Positions 35,652-43,930 of a stretch of DNA of 64,000 nt are shown one piece after another. Source of the stretch: Bordetella hinzii LMG 13501 (GTDB taxonomy: Bacteria; Pseudomonadota; Gammaproteobacteria; Burkholderiales; Burkholderiaceae_B). The translations under genes and the position numbers were made by a program. The stretch covers positions 62,001-126,000 of the forward strand of contig NZ_LRUJ01000006.1 in NCBI RefSeq assembly GCF_001548475.1. The letters are read 5' to 3'. Numbering within the stretch: position 1 is the first letter of the stretch; every line of letters starts with the position of its first letter. The notes under the pieces were generated by a model. That model saw nothing but the letters and a program-made list of their open reading frames with translations. It was not told the DNA's origin and ran no database searches.

Positions 35652-37256
35652 TCAGGCGGGCAGGCGGAAGGTCGCCGCCACGGCCTCGAAGTCGGCCAGC
35701 GTGCGCTGTTGCCAGGCCGCGTCATGGCCCAGTTCCTGGGCCAGCAGGCGGGCCACCTCGGGCGCGGCCAGCTGCGCGGCTTCGGCATCCAGGAACAGCG
35801 CCCGGTTGCGGCGCGCCAGCACATCCTCGACCGTGCGCGCCATCTCATGGCGCGCCGCGTACCGCACATGCGCTTCGGTCAGGCCGCTGGCCTTGACCAG
35901 CATGCGATCGGCCCCGGGCAGGGCGCGCAAGGCCGGCAGGTCGGTGCCGTAATAGCTGTCGGGCGTGCCCTGGGGCTCGGCCAGGCGGGTGCCGGGCGCG
36001 GGCGCGCCGTGCAGGCGCAGGTCGGCGCTGCGACAGGCGGCCTGGGGCAGCAGTTGTTTTTCGATGGCGGTGTCCACCACGTCCTGGGCCATCTTGCGGT
36101 AAGTGGTCCACTTGCCGCCGGTCACGGTGATCAGGCCGCTCTTGGAGACCAGGATGGTGTGCTCGCGCGATAGCGATTTGGTCGACGCTTCGCCCGTGGC
36201 CTTGACCAGCGGCCGCAGCCCGGCCCACACACTGGTGACGTCGGCGCGCGTGGGCTGGCGCGTGAGATAGCGCCCCGCTGTCTCGAGGATGAACTCCACC
36301 TCGCCCGGCAGCGGGCGCGGGTCGGCGGGCAGGTCCTGGCGCGCAGTGTCGGTGGTGCCGACGATGGTGTGGCCGTTCCAGGGCACCATGAAGAGCACGC
36401 GGCCGTCGTCGGTCTTGGGCACCAGGATGGCTTCGTCGCCGGGCAGGAAGTCGCGCGGCAATGTCAGGTGCACGCCCTGGCTGGGCGCCACCATGGTCTG
36501 CGCGGCCGGGTCGTCCATGCGGCGCACCGCGTCGACCCACACGCCGGTGGCGTTGACGATGCACTTGCCGCGTATGGCATGGCGCGCCCCGCCGATGACG
36601 TCCTCGGTCTGCACGCCGTCGACGCGGCCTTGCGCATCGCGGCTCAGGCCGGTGACGCGCACATAGTTGATGGCCGTGCCGCCTTGGTCAAAGAGCGTGC
36701 GCATGAGCGAGACGGCCAGGCGCGCGTCGTCGAACTGGCCGTCGTAGTACAGCACGCCACCGCGAAGCCGCTTGCCCTTGACCGCGGGCGCCAGCGTGCG
36801 GGCATGGGCCAGCGTCTCATCGCGCGACAGCCAGCGGCTGGGCGCCAGGTTGAGCGCGCCGGCCAGCATGTCGTACATCTTCAGGCCGACGCCATAGAAA
36901 GGCTGGTCCAGCAGCGAATAGGCCGGCACCACGAAACCCAGCGGCCACGCCAGGTGGGGCGCATTGCGGTTGAGCAGGCCGCGTTCGTGCAGCGCCTCGC
37001 GCACCAGGCTGATGTTGCCCTGCGCCAGGTAGCGCACGCCGCCATGCACGAGCTTGGTGGCCTTGCTGGACGTGCCCTTGGCGAAGTCCGCGCCCTCGAT
37101 GAGCAGGGTGCGGAATCCGCGTGAGGCGGCGTCCACGGCGGTGCCCAGGCCCGTGGCGCCGCCGCCGATGATGACCACGTCCCAGGGTTCGGAGGTTTCC
37201 AGGCGGGCGAGAAGATCTGCGCGCGAGGGCATGGCGTCGGGAGTGCTTGGGTTCAT
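35652..37256 (-). CDS. glpD: Aerobic glycerol-3-phosphate dehydrogenase
   Basis: 534 residues. N-terminal FAD-binding VVIIGGGATGLGTAVDAASRG (about 28-48), then GTSSKATKLVHGGVRYL, the GlpD signature. It oxidises sn-glycerol-3-phosphate to dihydroxyacetone phosphate at the inner membrane and passes electrons to quinone. It starts 13 bp after glpR, forming glpR-glpD. glpF and glpK are not in the window. Confidence 0.96.
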   Translation of the reverse strand: MNPSTPDAMPSRADLLARLETSEPWDVVIIGGGATGLGTAVDAASRGFRTLLIEGADFAKGTSSKATKLVHGGVRYLAQGNISLVREALHERGLLNRNAPHLAWPLGFVVPAYSLLDQPFYGVGLKMYDMLAGALNLAPSRWLSRDETLAHARTLAPAVKGKRLRGGVLYYDGQFDDARLAVSLMRTLFDQGGTAINYVRVTGLSRDAQGRVDGVQTEDVIGGARHAIRGKCIVNATGVWVDAVRRMDDPAAQTMVAPSQGVHLTLPRDFLPGDEAILVPKTDDGRVLFMVPWNGHTIVGTTDTARQDLPADPRPLPGEVEFILETAGRYLTRQPTRADVTSVWAGLRPLVKATGEASTKSLSREHTILVSKSGLITVTGGKWTTYRKMAQDVVDTAIEKQLLPQAACRSADLRLHGAPAPGTRLAEPQGTPDSYYGTDLPALRALPGADRMLVKASGLTEAHVRYAARHEMARTVEDVLARRNRALFLDAEAAQLAAPEVARLLAQELGHDAAWQQRTLADFEAVAATFRLPA

Positions 37257-37269
37257 GTCGGGGGAAAAA

Positions 37270-38043
37270 TCAGGAGGCGTCGGTGGCGACGTGATAGCGC
37301 ACGCCGGCGTCGCGCAGGATCTGGGCCAGCGGCGCTTGCGGCTCGGCGTCGGTGAAAAAACGGGTGATGCGGGAAATCGGCGCCAGTTCGACCATGGCCT
37401 GGCGCTGGAATTTGCTGCTGTCGGCGGCCAGCCAGACCTCGCGCGACTGCTCGATGATGGTCCGGGCCACGCGCACTTCGCGGAAATCGTAATCGCGCAG
37501 CGTGCCGTCGGCCTCGATGCCGGAGATGCCGATCAGGCCGATGTCGACCTTGAACTGGCGGATGAACTCGATGGTGGCCTCGCCGGTGATGCCCCGGTCG
37601 CGCGGGCGCACCACGCCGCCGGCGACGATGACCTCGCAATCCGGGTTGTCCGAGAGGATGTCGGCCACATGCAGGTTGTTGGTAATGACCCGCAAGCCGC
37701 GGTGCTTGAGCAGGGCGCGGGCGATCGCCTCGGTGGTCGTGCCGATATTGATCAGCAGCGAGCAGCCATCGGGCACCGCGTGCGCCACGGCCTCGGCGAT
37801 ACGCCGCTTGGCTTCGGCATGCAGGCCCTGGCGCTGACGATAGGCGATGTTCTCGATGGTCGAGGCTTCGCTGCGCACGCCGCCATGAAAGCGCGACAGC
37901 ATGCCGGCGTCGGCGAGCAGGTTCACGTCGCGGCGCACGGTCTGCAGCGTCACGTCGAAGGCGCGCGCCAACTCTTCGATGGTGGCCGATCCCTGGGATC
38001 GGACACGTTCCAAAAGTGCGCTCTGGCGGGGGTTTAGTGTCAT
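37270..38043 (-). CDS. glpR: DeoR-family repressor GlpR
   Basis: 257 residues. DeoR-type helix-turn-helix (TIEELARAFDVTLQTVRRDVNLL) split by the conserved RRDVN; effector domain with INIGTTTEAIARALL, TNNLHVADIL, GGVVRPRDRGITG and DIGLIGISGIEADG. These match GlpR, the sn-glycerol-3-phosphate-responsive repressor, and the gene directly precedes glpD. The start could also be 38064, which would add seven residues. Proposed operator half-sites lie just upstream. Confidence 0.93.
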   Translation of the reverse strand: MTLNPRQSALLERVRSQGSATIEELARAFDVTLQTVRRDVNLLADAGMLSRFHGGVRSEASTIENIAYRQRQGLHAEAKRRIAEAVAHAVPDGCSLLINIGTTTEAIARALLKHRGLRVITNNLHVADILSDNPDCEVIVAGGVVRPRDRGITGEATIEFIRQFKVDIGLIGISGIEADGTLRDYDFREVRVARTIIEQSREVWLAADSSKFQRQAMVELAPISRITRFFTDAEPQAPLAQILRDAGVRYHVATDAS

Positions 38044-38045
38044 GT

Positions 38046-38702
38046 TTACATCATAAAACAACAAAAGCGAAAATACATAATCCTATTCGCGCATTGTTTT
38101 GTTTTCGCTTCATATCGCCGGCCCGCGGGGATGGCCCGGATGACGTCGGGGCGGGGATCAGGGCAGCAAGCGCAGGAAAGGCCACTGCGCCAGCCTTGCT
38201 TGTCCTGCAGGCGGGCCTGGAATTGGACATGCTTGGCGCCTCGGAAACGTGGCGTGGGGCGGACGATGCCGGCAAACAGATCGTCCAGGCCCAGCGGCGC
38301 GAGGATCTCGATGCGGTCGAAGGCATCTAGCCGCACCGCGACGGCGGTGGCGGTTTCGGGCCACGCGCGCAGGGCATCGCCGCAGCAGGCATAGGGTGCA
38401 TCCTGGTTGCGCGCATGCATGCGGCTTTGGTTCTTGACCGACCAGGGGGCTGGCGGGCCGGTGCGCGCTAGCCGGCGCTCCAGCGCCGTGTCGCGCAGCG
38501 GCTGGGCGCGCGCGCGGTCGAACCAGATCACATCGATGTCGGCGGGCAGGCGGGGCGGACGCCCGGCCAGCATGTCCCAGACGGCATTGCGCACAAAGCC
38601 CGCGCCTATCCAGGCGTCGGGCAGGGCGAGGGCGCGCACCTGGCGCAGCAGCGCCAGGCGCGGCCCATCGGCCTGCAGGAGGTCGGCCAGGCGCTGCCGC
38701 AT
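38046..38702 (-). CDS. DUF925-type nucleotidyltransferase, C-terminus probably frameshifted
   Basis: 218 codons as read. The body (IGAGFVRNAVWDMLAGRPPR, PADIDVIWFD, then LDAFDRIEILAPLGLDDLFAGIVRPTPRF) matches a family of small nucleotidyltransferase-fold proteins with the G...DID..WFD site; their substrate is unknown. After QDKQGW the frame gives an unlikely Cys-rich tail running to 38046. In the next frame the DNA reads ARLAQWPFLRLLP and stops at 38158, which is what the family tail (GWL..WP.L) calls for. A missing CTGG repeat near 38190-38197 would explain it. It starts 8 bp after the MurA-like gene. Confidence 0.7.
   Translation of the reverse strand: MRQRLADLLQADGPRLALLRQVRALALPDAWIGAGFVRNAVWDMLAGRPPRLPADIDVIWFDRARAQPLRDTALERRLARTGPPAPWSVKNQSRMHARNQDAPYACCGDALRAWPETATAVAVRLDAFDRIEILAPLGLDDLFAGIVRPTPRFRGAKHVQFQARLQDKQGWRSGLSCACCPDPRPDVIRAIPAGRRYEAKTKQCANRIMYFRFCCFMM
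38065..38110 (-). promoter_or_regulatory. Inverted CGAAAA half-sites before glpR (candidate GlpR operator)
   Basis: AAGCGAAAA (38065-38073) and TTTTCGCTT (38102-38110) form a perfect 9-bp inverted repeat 28 bp apart, in an AT-rich island (38041-38110). The half-site TTTTCG/CGAAAA equals that reported for Pseudomonas GlpR operators. Position suits autoregulation of glpR-glpD; binding not shown. Confidence 0.6.
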
Positions 38703-38710
38703 GGCGGGCG

Positions 38711-40012
38711 CTATTCCCCTTCGGCCCACTCCACGCGCGCGCCGACCGAGCACAGGTTCTCGACGAAGTTCGGGTGCGCCCGGCGGATGGGCAGGGCGTT
38801 GATGATCTCCGAGCGGCCCTCGATGCTGGCGGCCACCATCAGCAGCGCGATCGCCACGCGGATGATGTAGGGGCTTTCGACCTTGGCCGGGCTCAGCGGC
38901 AGGCCGCCGAAAGTGATCAGGCGATGCGGGTCCGACAGAAAGACGTGGGCGCCGAACTTGGACAGCTCCACCGACCATCCCATGGCGCCGTCATAGACCT
39001 TGTTCCAGAACATGGCGCTGCCTTCGGCGCGCACGCCCAGGGCGATGAAAATGGGTAGCAGGTCCACGGGCAGGTAGGGCCAGGGCGCGGCCTCCACCTT
39101 GGTGAGGATATTCTGGGTGAAGGGGCGGCGCACGCGCAGCGGCCCGTCGCAGTGCGCCTGCGACCAGCCATCGCGGTGTTCGACTTCGACGCCGAACTTG
39201 GCGAAGGTGCGGTCAATGAGCGGAAACTGCCCGGGCGCGGAGTTCTTGACGGTGATCGAGCCGCCGGTGATGGCGCCCAGCGCCAGGAAGGTGGCGATCT
39301 CGTGGAAATCTTCGTCAAAGCGGAACTCGCCGCCGCCCAGGCGCCGGCCGCCTTCGATGCGCAGATGCGAGGTGCCGATACCGCTGATGGGCACGCCCAG
39401 CATCTCCAGAAAGCGGCAGAACTCCTGCACATGCGGCTCGGAGGCGGCGTTGACCAGTGTCGAGACGCCGCGCGCCGACGCCGCGCAAAGCGCGAAGTTC
39501 TCGGTGGTGGTGACCGAGGCATAGTCCAGCCAATGGTCATTGGCCGCCATCTGGCCGTCGGCGCGCACGATGAGCGAGGCGGGCGCGCGCTCGATGCGCG
39601 CGCCGAAGCGTTCGAAGACCTCCACGTGCGGATCGATCTCGCGCACGCCCAGCGTGCAGCCCTTGACGTCGTTCTCCAGGCGCGCCACGCCGAACCGGGC
39701 CAGCAGCGGCGGCACCAGCATGATGGACGAGCGCATTTCCTCGGGCAGGTGGTGCCGGGCCGGGTCGAAGGCGGTGGCGCGGTGGTGCAGTTCCAGCACG
39801 CCGGTGGAGAAGTCCACCGACACATCGCTGCCCAGCAGGCGGAAGATCTCCAGGATCTTCTTGACGTCGGTGATTTCGGGCACGCCGATCAGGCGCAGCG
39901 GCTGGTCGGTGAGCAGCGTGGCGCACAGGATGGGCAGGACGGCATTCTTGTTGGCGGACGGCACGATCTTGCCGCGCAACGCGGTGCCGCCATGGACGAT
40001 CAGATGAGACAT
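38711..40012 (-). CDS. MurA paralogue (enolpyruvyl transferase), role unknown
   Basis: 433 residues with the EPT fold throughout. The MurA catalytic set is conserved: Lys22/Asn23 (NKNAVLPILC), Cys119 in KGCTLG (E. coli Cys115), Arg124, Asp317 (YLPVDLLPIF) and Arg385 (SPYIIRVAIALL). However the sequence diverges from housekeeping MurA at the N-terminus (KIVPSANKN instead of SGAKNA) and over long stretches, and no cell-wall or his/mla genes adjoin. It sits 17 bp after a Tgl-like gene and 8 bp before a nucleotidyltransferase-like gene. It may add enolpyruvyl to UDP-GlcNAc or to another nucleotide. Confidence 0.88.
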   Translation of the reverse strand: MSHLIVHGGTALRGKIVPSANKNAVLPILCATLLTDQPLRLIGVPEITDVKKILEIFRLLGSDVSVDFSTGVLELHHRATAFDPARHHLPEEMRSSIMLVPPLLARFGVARLENDVKGCTLGVREIDPHVEVFERFGARIERAPASLIVRADGQMAANDHWLDYASVTTTENFALCAASARGVSTLVNAASEPHVQEFCRFLEMLGVPISGIGTSHLRIEGGRRLGGGEFRFDEDFHEIATFLALGAITGGSITVKNSAPGQFPLIDRTFAKFGVEVEHRDGWSQAHCDGPLRVRRPFTQNILTKVEAAPWPYLPVDLLPIFIALGVRAEGSAMFWNKVYDGAMGWSVELSKFGAHVFLSDPHRLITFGGLPLSPAKVESPYIIRVAIALLMVAASIEGRSEIINALPIRRAHPNFVENLCSVGARVEWAEGE

Positions 40013-40029
40013 GGTGTTTGGCCAGGAGG

Positions 40030-41169
40030 TCAGGACAGCGCCTGGGGAAATTCGGGCAGGGCGATGTCGGCGTGGCCGGGCAGCACCCAGCGCGCGCATT
40101 CGCGGGTGGCGTCGATGCAGCCGCCTTCGGCGTACACGCCCTGCGGATCACGGATGCGCAGCATGCGCTCGAGCACGGCCTGGCGGGCGGCGGGCTGGGC
40201 CTCGGTCTGGGCCACGCGGGCCTCGACGATGTCTTCGTCGATGAAAAGCTTGCCCTGCTCGTTCAGGCGCGCGCCGTCACGCCAATGGTAGATCTCCAGG
40301 CATTTGTGCGTGAGGGTATAGGGCTGGTCGCGCTTCCAGAAATTATTGAACAGGCCCGAGCCCAGGTAGAAGACCCAGGAGCCCTCATAGCCCTCGACGT
40401 TGGAGGAATGGGCATCCGGGTTGCGGAACCACAGCCTGTCGCCCGGCACGTAGAAGCGCGGCGGCAGCGGCTCGTCCAGCGAGCCGTACTCGCGCAGGAA
40501 GGCGTCATGGAAGCGGCCCGACATCACGGCGCGCGTTTCCCACTGGCGCTGCAGGCGGGCATAGAGTTCCGGGTTGCTCTGCTGCAGTTCTTGGGCGATG
40601 CCCAGCACCGTCACATATTCGGTGGCGCGATAGCAGGAGAACGCATAGGTCTGGCCGGAGACTTGGGGCTGGGTGGCCAGCGTCAGGCCTTCGATCAGCG
40701 AACGGCCGGGCAGGATGGTAAAGCCCGTGGCTTCGTCGTAGGTCCAGTAATCCGCGGGGCGCTCGGCCTGCTCCGTGTCGAAGGCCAGTGCGGTGCGCGT
40801 CGCGGCGCGCACGATATTGCGGCGGATGCGCAGCGCCGCTTCCAGCTCGGCGACATCGGGAAATGGAAAGGCGACCGGACAGGCCAGCATGGCCAGCACG
40901 ATTTCCTGTTCGAGATCGGCGTCGCCGCGGGTGTCCAGGCCGAGGCTGTGGACCAGGCCGGTGGTATCGCCCTCGGGCAGGTGGCGCCGGGCGAATTCGG
41001 GCCGGGCCTGGATGCGCACGGAACCGTCGGGCGCGGCGTCGCATTGCGCGTGGGCGTCCAGCCCGCGCGCCTGCAGGAAGCGCCGGGCGGCCGCCAGGCT
41101 GTCCTGGGCGCCGGGAAGAATACGGATACCGCCCGGATCACGGGCGGCGGAGATTGCGCTGGGCTGCAT
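40030..41169 (-). CDS. Protein resembling Bacillus spore transglutaminase Tgl
   Basis: 379 residues, start MQPSAISAARDPGG. From about residue 95 to 275 it parallels B. subtilis Tgl: ALRIRRNIVRAA, YWTYDEATGFTILPG, YAFSCYRATEY (Cys179 at the place of catalytic Cys116), FYVPGDRLWFRNPD, and EGSWVFYLGSGLF. An N-terminal extension of about 90 residues and a C-terminal part of about 100 residues are extra. Tgl cross-links spore-coat proteins; this organism should not sporulate. It is the first gene before the MurA paralogue. The family match is from remembered motifs, so it needs a profile search. Confidence 0.68.
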   Translation of the reverse strand: MQPSAISAARDPGGIRILPGAQDSLAAARRFLQARGLDAHAQCDAAPDGSVRIQARPEFARRHLPEGDTTGLVHSLGLDTRGDADLEQEIVLAMLACPVAFPFPDVAELEAALRIRRNIVRAATRTALAFDTEQAERPADYWTYDEATGFTILPGRSLIEGLTLATQPQVSGQTYAFSCYRATEYVTVLGIAQELQQSNPELYARLQRQWETRAVMSGRFHDAFLREYGSLDEPLPPRFYVPGDRLWFRNPDAHSSNVEGYEGSWVFYLGSGLFNNFWKRDQPYTLTHKCLEIYHWRDGARLNEQGKLFIDEDIVEARVAQTEAQPAARQAVLERMLRIRDPQGVYAEGGCIDATRECARWVLPGHADIALPEFPQALS

Positions 41170-41251
41170 GGATGAAGCACCTGGTGGCAAGCGCCGGCCG
41201 TGGCCGGCGGGTGGGGGCGGGCCCGCGGGCCCGCGACTGCTACAGCATAGA

Positions 41252-41902
41252 TCAGGCCGGCCGGTCGGTGGGCGGAGGCGGCGGGGCGGCAGGGGTGGGG
41301 GGCACCTGTCCCGGATTGTCGGCGCGGGCCATCCAGGCAATCAGCGAGGACCGCATTGCTTCCTCGACCGACATATCGATCGGCACCACCCACTCGGTGG
41401 GCACGAACACGGTATAGCCGCCGATCATATAGCCCATCGGCAGGTAGACCGCCACGCGCTCGCCCGGCAGAAAGCCCTCGGGCAGGCCCTCGGTGCTGCG
41501 CCGCGTGATCAGGCCCACGACCTCCAGCGGATTGCCGGGCATGCGCAGCACCACCACTTGCTGCGAGGTGGACTTGGCGCTCGAAGAAAAATAATCGGCA
41601 AAGCTCTTGAGCGAGGAATAGATGCTCTTGACCACCGGCAGGTTGGTGAACGGCATTTCCAGAAACAGCAGCACCCGCTGCACGCGCTCCTTGGAGACCA
41701 GGTAGCCGATGGCCAGGATGGCCAGGATGCCCAGCAGCAGCCCCAGGCCGGGGATGTAGAAATTGCCGATGAAGGGCCGCAGGAAGGTCAGCGCGATGGC
41801 TTCCGTCCAGGCCAGGAAGATGAACAGCAGATAGAGCGTGAGCGCGATCGGCAGGATCGTGATCAGGCCAAGAAAGAAATAGCGGTAAAGGCGTCGGGAC
41901 AT
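41252..41902 (-). CDS. DUF502 membrane protein
   Basis: 216 residues. Two N-terminal helices (YFFLGLITILPIALTLYLLF and GLGLLLGILAILAIGYLVS) precede a soluble domain with PFTNLPVVKSIYSSLKSFAD and PGERVAVYLPMGYMIGGYTVFV. This is the DUF502 family, widespread and of unknown function. A Pro-rich tail ends the protein. It lies 82 bp upstream of the Tgl-like gene on the same strand, so shared transcription is possible. Confidence 0.9.
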   Translation of the reverse strand: MSRRLYRYFFLGLITILPIALTLYLLFIFLAWTEAIALTFLRPFIGNFYIPGLGLLLGILAILAIGYLVSKERVQRVLLFLEMPFTNLPVVKSIYSSLKSFADYFSSSAKSTSQQVVVLRMPGNPLEVVGLITRRSTEGLPEGFLPGERVAVYLPMGYMIGGYTVFVPTEWVVPIDMSVEEAMRSSLIAWMARADNPGQVPPTPAAPPPPPTDRPA

Positions 41903-41972
41903 TTGAGCAACTCCGGACAGCAGGCGTCCAATCAGGCGCCAATGGTACTAGAACGGGGCTTGCCGGCCCGGC

Positions 41973-42440
41973 TCAGCGATCCACCGGCAAATACAGCGAT
42001 TCCTTGATCTCTTCCATGACCACATAGCTGTGCGATTCGGCCGAGGCGGGCAGGCGCTTGAGGATCTCGCCCAGCAGCCGCCGGTACTCGGCCATCTCCG
42101 ACAGGCGGGCTTTCACCAGATAGTCGAAGTCGCCCGACACCAGGTGGCATTCCATGACCTCGGGCACATACATCAGCTCTTGCTTGACCTTGTCGAAGAC
42201 ATCGCCCGACTTGGCCGACAGGCGGATTTCCAAGAACACCAGCAGCGTCTTGCCCAGGGCGGCGGGATTGAGCCGGGCGTGGTAGCCGGCGATGACGCCG
42301 TCGCGCTCCAGGCGCTTGACACGCTCGGAACACGGGGTGGCCGACAGATTGACTTGCTCGGCCAGGTCGGTAATGGAAATACGCCCGTTGCGTTGCAGGA
42401 TATCGAGGATTTTCTGGTCGGTGCGGTCCAGTTCGCGCAT
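41973..42440 (-). CDS. Lrp/AsnC-family regulator, DadR-like
   Basis: 155 residues. N-terminal helix-turn-helix (LQRNGRISITDLAEQVNLSATPC) in two parts, then the RAM effector domain with LVSGDFDYLVKARLSEMAEYRRLL. It is divergent from dadA, the arrangement of DadR, which activates dadA in response to alanine in Pseudomonas and enteric Lrp-type control. It probably binds the 138-bp intergenic region. Confidence 0.92.
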   Translation of the reverse strand: MRELDRTDQKILDILQRNGRISITDLAEQVNLSATPCSERVKRLERDGVIAGYHARLNPAALGKTLLVFLEIRLSAKSGDVFDKVKQELMYVPEVMECHLVSGDFDYLVKARLSEMAEYRRLLGEILKRLPASAESHSYVVMEEIKESLYLPVDR

Positions 42441-42505
42441 TTCACTCCCCAGTGGCGGGAAAATCCGTGTTGCCAGCGAAATTTTAATGCCAAATGAATT
42501 TTTTT

Positions 42506-42518
42506 AGTGATTTTCACT
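42506..42518 (+). promoter_or_regulatory. Short palindrome between lrp-like gene and dadA
   Basis: AGTGATTTTCACT: perfect 5-bp arms around TTT, next to an AT-rich tract (42481-42506). It is a possible Lrp-type or promoter element controlling dadA, but small enough to be chance. Confidence 0.4.
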
Positions 42519-42578
42519 GCCTATGCCATCCTAGACTATGGGGATCAACCGACCAATAGCAGAATCACGGGGATTGCT

Positions 42579-43880
42579 ATGCATATCATCGTCCTGGGCA
42601 GCGGCGTCATCGGCACCACCACGGCCTACTATCTGGCTCGCCAGGGGGCCCAGGTGACTGTGCTGGATCGCCAGGCCGGCCCGGCCGACGAGACCAGTTA
42701 CGCCAACGCAGGCCAGGTCTCGCCGGGCTATTCCACGCCCTGGGCGGCGCCGGGCATTCCGGCCAAGGCGCTCAAATGGCTGTTCCAGAAGCATGCGCCG
42801 CTGGCCTTGCGCATCGACGGCAGCCTCTGGCAGTGGCGCTGGATGGCGGCGATGCTGGCCAATTGCACGGCTGATCGCTACGCGGTCAACAAAGAGCGCA
42901 TGCTGCGGCTGGCCGAGTACAGCCGCGACTGCCTGCGCGAACTGCGCCAGGCCACCGGCATCCAGTATGAGCAGCGCGCCCAGGGCACGCTGCAGCTGTT
43001 CCGCACCGAGGCGCAGCTCGAGGCGGCGCGGCGCGATATCGCCGTGCTCGAGGAAGTGGGCGTGCCCTATGAACTGCTGGACCGCCATCGCCTGCCCACG
43101 GCCGAACCGGCCCTGGCGCGCTCCCTGCACAAGCTGGCCGGCGGCCTGCGCCTGCCCAATGACGAGACGGGCGATTGCCGCCGCTTCACGCGCGCGCTGG
43201 CCGGCTTGGCGGCCGGCCTGGGCGTGCAATTCCGTTTCAACCAGGCCGTCGACGGGCTGGCGCTGGAAGGCGGCCGCGTGAGCGGCGTGCGCGTGGGCGG
43301 CGAGCTGCTCAAGGCCGACGCCTATGTCGCCGCCTTTGGCAGCTATACGCGCGACTTCCTCGCGCCCCTGGGCCTGGACCTGCCGGTCTACCCGGTCAAG
43401 GGCTATTCGCTCACCATTCCCATGACCGACGCCCAGGCCGCGCCCGTGTCGACCGTGCTGGACGAAACCTACAAGATCGCCATCACGCGCTTTGACGAGC
43501 GTATCCGCGTGGGCGGCATGGCCGAGCTGGCCGGCTTCGACCTGCGCTTGAAGCCCCAGCGCCGCGCCACGCTCGAAATGGTGGTCGAGGATCTTTTCCC
43601 CGGCTGCGGCGACGTGCCGGCCGCCGAGTTCTGGACCGGCCTGCGCCCCATGACGCCGGACAGCACGCCCATCGTCGGGGCCACGCGCCATGACAACCTC
43701 TTCCTGAACACCGGCCATGGCACCCTGGGCTGGACCATGTCCTGCGGGTCGGGCAAGCTCATGGCCGATATCGTCATGGGCCGCCAGCCGGCCATCCGTG
43801 CCGATGATCTGGCGATTTCGCGCTACCGCGACATGCGCCGCGGCGCCGGCGGCCTGCGCCTGGGCCAGAGCCGCGCCTGA
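42579..43880 (+). CDS. dadA: D-amino acid dehydrogenase, small subunit
   Basis: 433 residues. The N-terminal FAD motif [19 protein letters not shown] (residues 5-23) is followed by [20 protein letters not shown], the DadA signature, and the C-terminal [21 protein letters not shown]. It oxidises D-alanine and other D-amino acids to 2-oxo acids, passing electrons to the respiratory chain. ATG 42579 after GGGGA was chosen over the upstream reading from 42507. No alanine racemase gene follows it. Confidence 0.96.
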   Translation: MHIIVLGSGVIGTTTAYYLARQGAQVTVLDRQAGPADETSYANAGQVSPGYSTPWAAPGIPAKALKWLFQKHAPLALRIDGSLWQWRWMAAMLANCTADRYAVNKERMLRLAEYSRDCLRELRQATGIQYEQRAQGTLQLFRTEAQLEAARRDIAVLEEVGVPYELLDRHRLPTAEPALARSLHKLAGGLRLPNDETGDCRRFTRALAGLAAGLGVQFRFNQAVDGLALEGGRVSGVRVGGELLKADAYVAAFGSYTRDFLAPLGLDLPVYPVKGYSLTIPMTDAQAAPVSTVLDETYKIAITRFDERIRVGGMAELAGFDLRLKPQRRATLEMVVEDLFPGCGDVPAAEFWTGLRPMTPDSTPIVGATRHDNLFLNTGHGTLGWTMSCGSGKLMADIVMGRQPAIRADDLAISRYRDMRRGAGGLRLGQSRA

Positions 43881-43930
43881 CGGCCGCGCAAGGCGCTTTG
43901 CGCCGCGGGGGCTTGTGCCACAATCCGGGC

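Noticed and set aside
43892-43904. Stem GGCGC-TTT-GCGCC between dadA and the YhaO-like gene as a terminator
   Set aside because: Only 5 bp of stem and no T-run follows; such stems are expected by chance at this G+C content.
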